Assembly (NCBI GenBank): GCA_016946835.1
Contig: JACVTC010000032.1
Location: 530,001-594,000 of the forward strand
Length of the DNA stretch: 64,000 nt
Direction of reading: 5' to 3'
Source of the DNA: Neocallimastix lanati (nom. inval.)
Taxonomy: Eukaryota; Neocallimastigomycota; Neocallimastigomycetes; Neocallimastigales; Neocallimastigaceae
Below are positions 11,783 to 24,690 of the stretch, piece after piece. The translations under genes and the position numbers were made by a program. The notes beneath the pieces were generated by a model. The model had not been told where the DNA came from, did no database searches, and saw nothing but the letters and a program-made list of their open reading frames with translations. Position 1 is the stretch's first letter. Each line of letters begins with the position of its first letter.

Positions 11783-14700
11783 ATGATTCAAGAAACAGAA
11801 TTAAATTCAAAGCAAAATGTGGATGAAACAATGGATATATCTTTTTGGGTAGATATAGAAAAACAAAAGAAATTTATTAATACAAACATTAGTAGAGGAA
11901 TATTAAATGAAGAGGAAGAATTTGAAAAAGAAATTATTAATATTATGGAATGCAATAATGGTTTTTATTATGTTTATTAAAAAAAAGAAAAAAAACTATA
12001 TTATTAATATTTAATTTTGATACATTAATATTATTTTAATACAATTTCTAATAAGATAAAATAAAATATAAAATAATTAAATAAATAAATATATTAAATT
12101 TTTAGTACCCCTTTATTTAAAATCATTAATATCAGAAGAAATAAAAAATATTTTATCAATTAGTAAAATAAGGAATGCTGATGGTAATCATCTTATTTAT
12201 TATATAATTTATATATAATACTCTATATTTTAATTTTTTAATAATTTAATTATTATTATAAAAACATTGAAATTTAATAAATAATATAATAAAAATAAAA
12301 TAATATTTTGAAAAATATTATTAAAATAAAGAAAATCAAGAAGATAATATTAAAAATGTTGAATATAAAAGCAAATTAATTGAAAAATTTAAAAATAATA
12401 CAATTAAATACAATAAATCGTCATTCCAGGTAGTATTTTTTTTTTTATATAATACTTTATATTTTTTTTTTTTGTAATTTATGTATAAATACTAATAAAT
12501 ATTAATATAACAATATAGCCTATTTTCCCAAAAGCTTATAATTCATTAATAAATTCCAATATTCCAAATTTAAACGATATTTTACTTTCATTAGAGAGAG
12601 ATTATGCAAAGCAAATTGAAGAAGTATGGAAAACAAAAGAAAAGACAGAGATGGATATGAAAACAACGTAATTTTAATTAATATAATTAGTCTTATACTA
12701 TAAATAATATTATTCTTAAATGAATAAATGAATTAACGTTTAAAATAAATTTAAAGATATAACCAGCAGGTTGAAGTCAGAAATGGTGGGAATTTAACAA
12801 AATTAATGACTCATCACTATGAAGTAATTGAAAATATTTTTTTTTATTATAATTTAAAAAATTTATAAGTAAATCTAATTTATTATTATTATAATTATTA
12901 TTATTAAAAAGGATATGGAATTAATAAAAGCTACTTATGATTCACAAATTGAAGAATTAAAAAATATTCAAAAAAAGGAATATAAATTTGTTATTGAGAA
13001 TTTATATAATAAAATAAAATCAAGAGAAGATATTAATACAATTGAAGAAATACAGGAAATTATAAAATCAGTTGTTAATGAATTTAAGGACTATTCAAAT
13101 AAAAATAATATCAAAATGACACCTGTATTAGAAAATTTAGTTAAATCATTAAAAAGTAAATTAAAAATTGAAGCAAAAGATGATACTATAATTTCTCCAA
13201 AAATAACATCAAATATAGAAAATCCGATAAGCCCAATTGACAATAATAATAAATTAATTTCACCTTCAAAGGTAGTTATATTAAAAATATAATTTACATT
13301 TGGAATATTTCAAATAAACAATATAACAATATAATATTAATGATATTTATTACTTTCATATATTTAAATATAGGAGAAAGAAATAAAAGACGATGAAAAA
13401 GAGAAGGAAAGCAATGATAATAAAGAAAAAGAAAATCCAAATGTAAAAGAATTGCTAGATATGGGTTTTACTAATGATCAAGCAAAAGCTGCATTAGAAT
13501 TATCAAAAAATAATTTAGTAATAAATTATAATTTTCTTTCTTTCATTTAATAAAAAAAAAAAAAAAAAGAATTATATAAGTATCAATATTAATCAAATAT
13601 ATCTATATATATATAGGAACAAGCAATATTTTATTTATTAGAAAAACCTTTTGTTGTAGAAGAACATATTAAAAAAACTAAAGAAAAGATGAATGAAATG
13701 AAAACTTTATCTAAAAGTCCATTTAATTCTATGCTAAATTTAAATTGGAATGATACAGAAAAAACAAATTCGATAGGTACTTCTGAACCTTTTTTACCAA
13801 TATCGAGATCTCTTACAAATCTAAATTTAAAATCGACGTCAATTATGGGTATGAAAAAATTAGGAAGTTTGATTGGAAGTATAAAAGATATATCTGCACA
13901 AGCATCATCATCTATATTAAATAGACAGTAAATTTAAATAATTAAAATAAAATATTTGTTTCAATTCAATTAATAATATGAATATTTAAATAATAACAAT
14001 ACAACAACAACAACAACAACTACTACTACTACTAATAATAATAATAATTATGTATTTAATTTTTTTTAAAATTTTCATTAAAATATATATTTTAATTTTT
14101 TACAGATCAGAAGAACCTGAAAATTTTGAATATGATTCTACATTAGATGAAGAATTATCTGAATCATTTACTATGTACTATGGAACTCAAGGTATATATT
14201 ATTATAAATCAATTATTTTACTATTTATTTGACATTTTTATTTAATAAATATATTAAACTAATGCAATACTATTGAAAATATAATAAAGTTCGAATGATG
14301 TATAATATACGAATTATGGTTCAAAATTTTGAAAACTTATTTAAAATACCAAAAAATAATGAACAACAGTTAGCTTATTTTGCCCAAACTGCGTCATCTC
14401 TCTATTCAGATAATATTAATGGAATTATTGTATTGCTAACACCATCAGATTGGCCAAAATATGCAATGGGTGAATCAGCGAATAAAAGTAATTAATATAA
14501 CAAAAATAAAAATATTATATTACAATAATAAATATAAATATTAAGATATTATTTTCAATAAAAAAAAACTTTTTATAATTTAACAGCACTTATTCAACAA
14601 TGTAAAAGAACAACGGAATTTCATTTCGATGATATTGAAAAACAACTTATTACAATAGAAAAAACTTTACCAAAAAAAGATGGAAAACCGGTATTAAACG

Positions 14701-15358
14701 AAGGTAATAATAAAATAAATAATAAAATTCATAAATTTACTATATACTAATCAAAATTTAAAATATATGTATACTTAAAAAGGAGATTTTTTTGTAACAT
14801 GTCATTCAAATATTCCATTAATACATGTTGTTTTTCACTTAGTAGTCAATGATAAATGTTAGTATTGATAAATATTATTAAATATAGTAAATTTTATAAT
14901 TTTTTTTTTTTTTTTTTTTTTTTTTTCTAATAATATATTAACATACTTCTATATATTAAACATATTAAGATAAATCATCAAAGGAATTAATCTCAAGAAC
15001 AAAATGTATTAATGGATATAAGAATATTTTAAGCTATGCTCATAAATATGATATTAACAATTTAACTATCCCATTACTTATTTTGCCGAACGAACAAATT
15101 AATGATTTAATGGAAAAATCAAAAAAGAATAAAAATACATTATATAAAGATTCAATATTAAATCAATATATTGAAGTATTATTGAAAAATACAAAAGTAT
15201 ATATGATTGAAAGTTCAAGAATGATTAAACATTCATTGGATAGTAGTGGTACTGAAAAAAATTCAAGAACATTACAATTTATTTTACCAAAAAGTGTTGA
15301 TACTGACTTGTTTAATAATGTTGTTGATTCAGTTTCAAAAATTTTTAGAACATCATAA
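11783..15358 (+). CDS. FERRY3/C12orf4-like protein with inserted UBA domain
   Basis: About 13 exons can be followed in frame. Middle exons resemble the C12orf4 N-terminal and coiled-coil parts (a LNDILLSLERDYAKQIEEV block near 12575-12640). The C-terminal half matches the diagnostic family blocks: FHFDDIEKQL (14620-14650), GDFFVTCHSNIPLIHVVFHL (14783-14842), KNILSYAHKYDINNLTIPLL (15021-15080) and FILPKSVDTDLFN near the end. In animals this protein is subunit 3 of the FERRY complex, a Rab5 effector on early endosomes that binds mRNAs. Between the halves lies a UBA-like three-helix segment (VKELLDMGFTNDQAKAALEL, split by an intron at about 13523-13617) that I do not recall in the animal protein. 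The first donor (GTTTTT near 11961) is atypical. Homology is judged from remembered family motifs. Confidence 0.83.
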
Positions 15359-15520
15359 ATAATAATTAAATATTAAAATAAATTTTTAGAACATCGTAAA
15401 AAAAATAATTAAATATTAAAATAAATTTTTAGAACATCGTAAAAAAAATAATTAAATATTAAAATAAATTTTTAGAACATCGTAAAAAAAATAATTAAAT
15501 ATTAAAATAAATTTTTAAAT
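15341..15520 (+). repeat. 43-bp tandem repeat copying the end of the FERRY3-like gene
   Basis: The word ATTTTTAGAACATC, which encodes the last residues before the stop, recurs at 15341, 15382, 15425 and 15468; a fifth copy is cut short at 15511. Period is 41, then 43, 43 and 43 bp. The first copy is coding, the rest lie in the 3' untranslated region. Confidence 0.95.
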
Positions 15521-16440
15521 TTTAATTATTATCATTATTATTAAATATAATAATATTTATAATAAAATTATAAATATTTAAATGCTATTATAAAAACTTT
15601 TTGATTTATTGTAGAATAAAATCAATAAAAGATTAATATACTTTTATTCTTTAAGAAAGAAATATTAAATAAAATATTAAAAATTTATAGATTATTATAT
15701 AAATAGTTCATATTTGGAATAAATTTTTAAAGAATATAAATAATACAATATAAATTATATAAATATGGCCATAAATAATTAAATTATATTTATAGTTATA
15801 TATAATCAAATTAAATATTGACTTTTTTATATAATTAAAAAAAAAAAAAAAAAAAGATGATAGTTATATTTTAATTTAAAATAAATATGAATTAAATTTT
15901 TTAAAATTGGGGATATTGATTGTATTTCATTATTAAATAATTATAATATTTATTGACATAGAATTACCAAATAACTAATACTAACAATTATTATTGAGTT
16001 TTATTCAGTTGTTTAGTTGTGGAAGACATAAAACTAATTATATTATCTAAATTCGGGCTTACTAAATTGAATAAATTATCAATAGCTCTATTTTGTTTAT
16101 TTTATTTTTAAATAATTAAATGTTTTAATATATATTTTTGTTTGACTAAGTAATAAAGTTTTTTCAGTAGCAGAATTAAGGATTCTATCTTATTTATTTT
16201 GCAAGGAGTATTTCAGAAAGTTGCATTTCGGAAAATGCGGCTTATTAAAATTTTAATAAATAAATAAATAAATAAATAATAAAGGGAGAGTTATATTTCC
16301 CCAAGTTGCATTTCGACATGTTGCATTTCGACAAGTGGAGTATTGATATAAATAAATGAATAAATAAATAAATATTAATTCAAAATAATTTTTTTTAAAA
16401 TTGTTTTTATTCAATATTAGTAATATTTAATTTTATTTAT
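15521..16440. other. Intergenic DNA with GCATTTCG-type words
   Basis: Mostly A/T. Between 16190 and 16350 there is a GC-richer patch in which GTTGCATTTCG occurs at about 16220, 16303 and 16320, the first forming a small hairpin (GCATTT-CGGA-AAATGC). AAAT arrays flank it. No gene is supported. Confidence 0.6.
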
Positions 16441-16900
16441 TGATTTATTTATTTATTTAATAATTTTCAATTTGGCGAAATGCCCCACTTTCTATAATAA
16501 ATAAATAATGTCAAATTAGGGTTAAAGATTTTTTTTTTTTTATTTATTTTAAAAAAAAAATAAGAAATAAAAAATAAAATATTCTTGAAATCCATAAAAA
16601 GTATTTAAAATAAATATATTTAAAATTTAAAAAGGCTTATATATCTTAAATATAAAAAAATATTTTTTATTTTAATAAAATATTAAAAGTTTTATTTATC
16701 TTTAAAATAAATATATAAATAAAATATTATTTAAAATAAAGTATTATTTAAAAAAAATAAAATATTTTTGAAATCTATAAAAAGTTTTTTAAAACATAAT
16801 AATAAAAAAATAAAAAAACATTTTAAAATTAAGAAGGCGTATATATATCTTAAAAATGAAAAAATAAATAAATAAAAAAATAAATAAAAAAAAAAAAAAA
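16441..16900. repeat. Dispersed AT-rich repeat, copy A
   Basis: A segment with AATGCCCCAC, AATAAATAATG and AATTAGGGTTAAAGATTT (about 16470-16535) is followed by two related blocks (about 16575-16650 and 16757-16855) containing GAAATC.ATAAAAAGT and an AAGGC-TATATATCTT word. The same landmark order is found reversed at about 24.7-25.22 kb. Confidence 0.6.
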
Positions 16901-16929
16901 AAAAAAAAATTCTTTAAAACAATTAATCA

Positions 16930-17236
16930 AAATTAAAATTAAAAATTTTATAAAATCTTAAAATTTGTTAAATATAATACTTAAAAAAAATCAGAAATAA
17001 TATTTATATTTTATTATGCATTTATTTATTTATTTTATTGCTTTTGCATTAAGAAAGACCTAATTCATTTAAGAATATGTCATTACATGTATTTTATAAT
17101 TATTTTCTTTAATAGTCTAATATTATTTATAACATTTAACGTTATACTGCATTGTATTATCGAATAAAAATATTTTACACTTAATAATGTAGTATAACGT
17201 ACAAGGTAATTAAACACACAACTGTAATATTTAACA
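16930..17236 (-). repeat. 3' LTR of decayed copia element
   Basis: On the minus strand the LTR begins TGTTAAATATTACAG directly after a purine tract (TAGGGGGAA at 17237-17246). Its far part shares with the LTR at 20589 the sequence of TTAAATATAA, TCAGAAAT.ATATTT and TATTATG.. words, though the two copies are very diverged. The left edge is approximate. Confidence 0.7.
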
Positions 17237-20200
17237 TTCCCCCTACATTGGCATTTTCTACATTTCCATGATGAAATTGGCAAAGTATTTAAGTTTTAGT
17301 TCAGAAAAACTTTTGATTAATGGATCTGCTATCATTGAGTTAGAATCAGTGAGCGTTAATTTAATTTCATTTTATATAATTCCATCTTGAACATATTGGT
17401 ATTTTTGTATTTTATATCAATATATTTGTATTAACTCTTTTGGTTTTCATTTTCGGCTTTATCTTTACATGGTTTATTATCTAATCTAATATTAATTCTA
17501 ATATTTTTGTTAAATATTTCATTTACTAATCTTCTTATTTATATAGTTTGTTTTGTATATTCTATTATGTTTGAGTTTTCGGTTTATGTGGTAGATAAAG
17601 CTATTTTTTTTTTGAATAATTGATTCCATGATATTGGAGTATTTCCTAATACAAAAATATATCCTGAAGTAGATTTTCTTTTGATCTCATCACCAGCAAA
17701 ATCTGCATAACAATAAGCTCTTAAAAATTTTCTTTCCGTTATAATGAATTGAATAGTCCTTTGTACTTTTAAGATATTTTAATATTTGTATACCTACATT
17801 TAAATCAGTCTTTGTTGGATTCTCAGAAAATCATGCGCTTGATTTACTGCAAATGCTATATCTGGTCTTGTTTTTGTTGATACATATAATAGAGAACCAA
17901 TCAATCTTTTATAATCAGTTTTGTTAATTTTTTCAGAGTTTTCTCTATCTGTGTTCTTATTATTTTATATTATAGTTAGTTAATATTTTTTCAACATAAT
18001 CTTTTTGATTAATTTTGTAGCCTTTATTTGTTTTAATTATATTAATTCCGATGATTTTGTTTGATGTTTTATCTTTAGAGACTTTGTATTTATGCTTTAT
18101 TTTTGAAACATTTTTGTTAATTTTTTTATTCTTTCTTGTAATTAATATATCATCAACATAAAATGTTAGTAATAAGCATAATTTATTATTTTTATATTTA
18201 TCAAATAAACAATTATCTGTATTATATTGAATTAACCCAATTTTCTTAAGAAAACCGGTGATTTCGTAAAACCATTGTCTTCTAGCTTGTTTGAATCCAT
18301 AGAGAGCCTTTTGTAATAATTTTTATCACCGATTGGAATTTGAACATAAATTTTTTTCATCTAGATTAGCATTCAAATATGCAGCTTTAATATCTATTTG
18401 TCTTAAATCCTAAATATATATTGATGCAATAGCAATTATTAATCTAAAACTATCCACTTCTATTGTAGGAGAATAGGTGCAAGTATAATCAGCCCCTTTA
18501 ATTTGTCGAAAACCTTTAACAACCAATCTTGCTTTATATCTGCCATTATCTTTAATAGTAAAAAAACCATTTGACATCGAGTGGTTTAATGCTTTCTGGG
18601 ATATTTTTGTTTTCCACAATTTTTATAATATTATCTTCCATATAAAATTTGTAATTCTTTGTTTATTGCATCTTTTCATTTGTCTTATTTTCTGAATTCA
18701 TAGATTCTTCACAATTCTTTGGAATTAATGTATTAATATCATTAAATAAACTCTATTTCTCTAATGTCTTTAAATGTTATCTTATTCCGTTTTCCTCTCA
18801 AAAGACGATTTATTTAATGTAGGTATTCCATCCTTCATTTTTCTTTCTTCGTTCGATTGATAATTTTTTCTTTTTCTTTTTCGATAATTTTTGTTTTTTC
18901 TTTATCAATTTTATCATTTTTGTTTATTACCTCGGATATTTTAATATTCCTTTTAATATTAAATTTAAAATCTTATTCTTTGGTTTTCCTTAATTTTCTT
19001 TTATTTAATGCTTCAAGATCACTAAAATTGTCTTCAGATTCATTTTCAGGATTATAGTCTTTAATTTTAATATTTCCATATATTTTATTATTTTTAAAAT
19101 TTAATTTTTCATTCATATTCGTGCTAACCAGATTTTTATGACTGCTTTCAATTTTATTTTCAATAAGTTTCTGGTTTACAATTTCATAATTATTAAGATT
19201 TGAAATTTTAATTTATTATGGAATTTGAAGCTTCTAAAATTTTTTATTTACATTTTTATTAGTAAAACTTTTTTTTTTCACATTTTTGTTCAAAAAATCA
19301 TTCTTTGTGATTTTTATACTCTTTATATTATTATCGTTTATTCTATTAATAATAGTATTATTCTCATTATTTTTACTATTATCATGTAGAATTTTTGTAT
19401 GGCTTTCATTTGATGTCATTTTATACTTTTTTCAATATTTTCAGCTAATTTTTGATTTTTATTAATATAATTTTCATTAATTCCATCTTTATTAATTCTA
19501 TCTTCATTAATTCTATCTTCATTAATTTTATCTTCACTAAACCCTGATTTCATTTTCTGAATTATTATCTAACACGTATTCATTATTGTATTCATCCATT
19601 AAATCTATATTATCTTCAAGATTAATTTTATTCTCTTTGTTTTCATTCATTTAAAATTCATTATGATAAATGGATTGACTAAATCGATGTTGTAAGTACT
19701 GTTCCCCCTCATTTTATTTATCTGGAGGATTTTGAAGAATGAAAAAAAATAGATGTTCCAAGTGAGATTAGTGTGCTTTCATTGAAGTGTGCATCACGAA
19801 CTATAATTATTGATTTTGAAGCAATGCCGAGGACATAATAACCAGGAGAGTCTGATGAATATCCTAAGGAAATACCTAGCTATGTATTATTTTTAAAATT
19901 TCCTTGTTTGCATCTATTAAGAAAAAATACTTCACATCCAAAAACTTTAAATTTAGATATATCAATTTTTATTTATTGAAAAATACTTCGTTCTGAATTT
20001 TAAAATTAAATCTCTGATGCGGATTTAAATTTTACAATATACATACATATTTAATAGCTTCATCCCACAAGATAGGAGATAATTTGGCAGCACTAAGTAA
20101 TTTTTTCTCTGCCTGTTCATGAAAATCTTTTTTTTTAATTCATTTATCATAATACAATTGTGCATTTATTTAACAGACTTTTTGTATATTCGTCCAAGCT

Positions 20201-20588
20201 GTTCAATATTATAATCCTGACTGTACTCTCATATTTTAAAAATTTTTTTTATTGGATTTTATATCTTTAATATTCTTTGATATATAATCACCTTATTCTT
20301 CAGAATCAAGGAATAATTGTAAGTCTGAATACCATTTGTGAAAGTTTTCATTTGTAATTTTAAAGTTTTGAATATGAAATTTATTAATTGTATTTGTTTG
20401 AATATTTAGAGGCTCTTCTTCAAAAGGTGTATTATTCATTGTGGTGCTTGATGTATTTGTTGTCTTTGTTGAAGTTCATAAAGAACTTCCAGTAATTGTT
20501 GAATTTTTTTGATTTAATCATTTTAATGTGAATGTTAGTATTTAATTTATGCTTAATATTTAAAATAATGAATTTTTATATTAACAAT
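17237..20588 (-). pseudogene. Decayed Ty1/copia retrotransposon, internal region
   Basis: Minus-strand fragments in several frames read as copia pol in the expected order. RNase H pieces near 17640-17720 include YADFAGDEIKRKSTSGYIF. Reverse transcriptase pieces near 18130-18620 include FYVDDILIT, DIKAAYLNA and RYKARLVVKGFRQIKGADY. An Asn/Lys-rich linker follows at about 18.85-19.65 kb and integrase C-terminal pieces at about 19.8-20.1 kb. Stops and frameshifts are frequent, so nothing functional remains. The internal region is about 3.35 kb, against more than 5.5 kb for the young copia at 58 kb; gag and most of integrase are deleted or unrecognisable. Confidence 0.9.
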
Positions 20589-20760
20589 TGTTAATGAATT
20601 ATTGAGTAATTGAGACTCTCAATCTATTAAATATAACACTTTAAATCAGAAATGATATTTCTACTATATTATGTGTTTATTTAAGTTTTAGTAATGAACC
20701 CATAATAACTAAATTAAGATGCAATATAAAAAGTACTATATTCAAATATATCTTTATGAT
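20589..20760 (-). repeat. 5' LTR of decayed copia element (partial)
   Basis: The + strand word TTGAGTAATTGAGACTCTCA followed by ATCTATTA matches the young LTR at 58148 (TAGAGTACTGAGACTCTTA then ATCTATTA), which marks this as the same LTR family. The edge nearest the internal region is at 20589 and sits in the palindrome ATTAACAATTGTTAAT. Similarity fades beyond about 20760, so the outer edge is unresolved. Confidence 0.7.
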
Positions 20761-21279
20761 ATTTCATAAATGGTTTTTTCTCGGAATGGGGATTGGAAGA
20801 ATATTAAATTTGGAATTTTGAATATCACATAATTCTCATTTCTTATTGTAAAATATTTTGATTTATCAGGAATTTATATCATCAAACTTTGCTGCTTCGG
20901 GAGGTAATTATTTATTTATATTTCTTGTTAATTGAGATTTAATTGTATTATATTCAAGTATATAAATCCTATTTCTTATGAAACTTCAATAAATATACGT
21001 TTAGGTTTTATACTTTAAGGAGTTGAACTTTTTCTTATTTCATCTTTAATTTAATGTTATGCAATTGATGTAGATTCATTAAGTTTTTTAAAATGACTAT
21101 GTATTTTTCAAAATGATTTTCCTTTAAATCAATTCATGAATCAATTAAATTTTTAATTTAAAAAAAAAAAAAAAAGAGTATTTACAAAGGAGATGTTTAA
21201 ATTATTAATTTTAATATAAAAAGGATTTTCATACAAATGGATAAATATATTAATAAAGATAAATTGGCAAAATATTATA

Positions 21280-21314
<35 letters not shown>

Positions 21315-21866
21315 CTATATATATATAAATACATAAATAAAAATGCATATCAATAATAAATAAAAGAAAAAATCTAAAATAATTAATAAATAATTAATAA
21401 ATAAAAAAGTTTAGTATTTTAGTATTATTGAGGCTGGCAAGTATCAAATATATTTATTTGCAGGGGCCAAAAATATAACATAATCTATAGTATTATACAT
21501 AATTATAGGTGTAATATATATAATATATATAGATGAATAATAAAATAAAATAAATTCATTTTATAATACACAAAAAATAAAATACAAAAACAAAAAACAA
21601 AAATATAAAACAAAATAAAACAAAACAAAAAACAAAAATAAAAAACAAAAACAAAAATAATAATTATAATAATAATAAATTAATATATACATAAATAAAA
21701 TATAAAAATATAATATATTTTGGTTACTGAAATATTATTATATTCTTTTTATATATTTTATATTCTTTTTATTTTTCTTTATTTATAAATATAAATTTTG
21801 TTATATTTATTTAATTTGTTTAATATTTAATAACTTTTTTTTTTTTTTTTAATATGAATTTATAAT
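20761..21866. other. Intergenic DNA with AAAT and A-rich/C microsatellites
   Basis: No coding segment is supported. Visible are an AAAT array at about 21278-21313 and an A-rich tract with regularly spaced C (ACAAAAA, AACAAAA) at about 21570-21660, just 3' of the EndoU gene. Confidence 0.6.
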
Positions 21867-23379
21867 TTAAACCAATTCAGGATAACAAGAACCAATTGTT
21901 TTTCCATTCTTATTATTGAATGTATGCATGTTAATTTTAATTATATAATCATCATATTGGAATTCCGTTTCTTCAGAAATATAATACATAAGTGTATACA
22001 TTGCAATTTCACATTCAGGACTAAATAATTAAAATAATTAATATTTTCGTGTTATAATTATTAGTAATTTTAGAATGTTTTTTTATTAAACTTTTAATTA
22101 TTAATCAATTTTTTATTAAAATGTATTTATGATTTACCTTGTACCAATTAAGCATGTTGTAACTGGCTTTTCAATACCTTTCCAATCAAATTTAATTGAA
22201 AGAGCAAAACTATCTTGAGCAGGCTTGTTATTATTTAATGTATAAAAATTTAAATTTAATATAAACTTAAAAAAACTTAAATAAACCTTTTATATTTAAT
22301 AACTTACTCTATCAGTATATTGAGCATTTTTACGAGGTGGAATCCATCCTCTGTAATCAAAGTTTCCTTTTTGTTCTTCTTTATAAATTGTAATCCAGTT
22401 ATGGAATCCAATAATACCATCTTCATCATCTTTAATTTCACCAATGAAAACATGTTCAAATGCAGAAGTATCATTTACTGCTTTACGATAATATCCTCTA
22501 AACCAAATATTATATATTTCCTTTTTAAAAGTATCCCAATTATTTGATATATGACCTTTTGCAACAAGATAATTAAAACAATATCTTATTGGCGAAGTTT
22601 TACAAATTTCTTCGATAAACTATTCATATATATATATCAAATTATATACCAACAGCAATGTGTTAAATTTACAATTAATATATAACACTATTTATAGATC
22701 TAATTTTATTTTCAAAAATTATAAATTTACCCTATTGATTTCTTTTTTCTCATTTGAATTAATTGTTTCAGTAACACCAAGCTCCGGTGTAAAATTATTT
22801 AATAAATCAAAGAATAATTTAATTGTTATTGAAGATTGCAATTTCTCCATATTAACATAAGTAAATAATTTATTGGATGCTTTATCTCCTATTAATCAAA
22901 AATAATCCAAATATGATAATTATTTATTAATATAATAAATTATTTATTTTCAAAATATTATATTATTTATTTAAATATATACCACTTTCACCAACATGAA
23001 TAGCTCCTTGAGGATTAATTCGAATGTCCACTCCAGGAATAAATCTATTGTAATCAAGTTTTATTATTTTTGGTAATGCTTTTGAAATATCACGTAATTC
23101 TTCAGAAGTAGGATTTTCATTTCCATTAAGTTCATATCCTCCTTCATTAGGATATCCATATTGATTTCCATATTGATTTCCATATTGATTTCCATATTGA
23201 TTTCCATATTGATTTCCATTTTGATTTCCATATTGATTTCCATTTTGATTTCCATATTGATTTCCATTTTGATTTCCATATTGATTTCCGTTTTGATTTC
23301 CATTATATTCGTTGTCATCACCAGACAAACAAATTTTAAATAAAGATGTTAATATATCAAAAATTTTACTAAAATCCAT
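21867..23379 (-). CDS. EndoU-family (XendoU-like) endoribonuclease
   Basis: Five exons join in frame: 23379-22983, 22888-22731, 22619-22308, 22223-22138 and 22020-21867, giving 368 residues. After a short N-terminus (residues 1-22) comes an Asn/Gln/Gly/Tyr repeat (units of NGNQYGNQ or YGNQ, about residues 26-75), then a full EndoU domain. The family triad is visible: His in AFEHVFIGE, His in GFHNWITIY, and Lys in SIKFDWKGIEKPV; the end CEIAMYTLMYYI is also typical. EndoU enzymes cut single-stranded RNA at uridines and leave 2',3'-cyclic phosphates; eukaryotic members act in snoRNA processing, ER structure or RNA turnover. No clear secretion signal is present. The poly-repeat N-terminus is prion-like in composition. 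Substrate unknown. Confidence 0.9.
23156..23313 (-). repeat. Coding 12/24-bp tandem repeat in the EndoU gene
   Basis: Units of ATTTCCATATTG and ATTTCCATTTTG (+ strand) alternate and encode YGNQ and NGNQ on the minus strand. The left part is uniform YGNQ, the right part alternates, which suggests recent slippage at one end. Open frames in the other readings are by-products. Confidence 0.95.
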
Positions 23380-24690
23380 TTTATTATATATTTGTTAAAT
23401 TAGAAGATAAATTGTATTTATTATTACGTTCTAATATTTATATTTAAACCAATTAAAGAATTTAATACTACACTACTATATTATTAATATAATTATAGTA
23501 GTAGTTTTTATTATGTAATAATTATATTTTTCTGTTCTTCAAATTATTTTTTAATTTAAATATTTTTACAAAATGTTTAATTTTTATTTAAATATCATTT
23601 AAAAATAGATTTTTTATTTATAACTTATTAACAAAATCAATATTATTATGAATATTTATTTACATAATTTTAAATAAATTAAATTGAAATAGAATTACCT
23701 TTAAAGAATATATTAAAAACTTCATTCAATTCGTTTAATTTTAAACTTTATATAATATTTACATATTAATATTTTATTCTTTTAATATAAGTGTCATATT
23801 TAATATTATATTATTTAAAATTTTGTAATAATAATTTTTATTAAATATTTAATAATAAATAAAATTCATGAATCTATTTTAGAAATTAGATAAGAGATAT
23901 ATTATTAATATATATTTATATATACTAAAATAAATATTTTTTTTAATTAAATCATTATTAACTAAATATACAGAGTAAAATATGATTGGATAATAATAAT
24001 ATTATTATCTAACATGATTTTTGTTTGTGCAACATGAAACTTCACAATTCAATTAAATTATATATTATTAATATATTAAAATATATGAATAAATAATATT
24101 TAATTTATAATAATTCTTTTTAAATTTTAAAAATAACATATTCTTTTTTTTATTGACATTTTATAAATTTTTAAATTATCCTTTATTTTAATATATAATT
24201 AAATTTATAATTAAATCTATATATAATTAAAATACTAGTATTACAAATTTATAATTATATTTTTATAAAAAACTTTTTTATAATTATATTTTTATAAAAC
24301 TTTTTTATAATTATATTTTTATAAAACTTTTTTTATATAACTTTAAATTTTAATTATTAAATAATAGAATATTCTTTTTCATTTAAATAAATTACATAAA
24401 TTACATAAATTACATTAGGTAACTGTCAACATATTATATAATATTAAATTAAACAAGCCATACATTATTTAATATTCATTATATTATACATATATAATAA
24501 TGTGGAGCATTATAGAAATCGATGTAATAAAAATAATTTATATAATTAAATAATGTCAAAATAAGAAATTTATAAAAATTTATTACATTATATTTTATTA
24601 TTTAATTCCAATATTATTCATATTAATTATTCTATATTCTCTAATGAATAAATTAGTTTACTTGTAAACATATGTATATAAAATATTCCT
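23380..24690. other. AT-rich intergenic DNA upstream of EndoU
   Basis: No gene is supported. A tandem repeat of about 30 bp (TTATAATTATATTTTTATAA plus AACTTTT) occurs three times at about 24245-24336. Near 24505 lies one AATGTGGAGCATT word. Confidence 0.6.

Noticed and set aside
23156-23313. Regular repeats that might be a CRISPR array
   Set aside because: Units are contiguous without unique spacers and are in frame within the EndoU gene.
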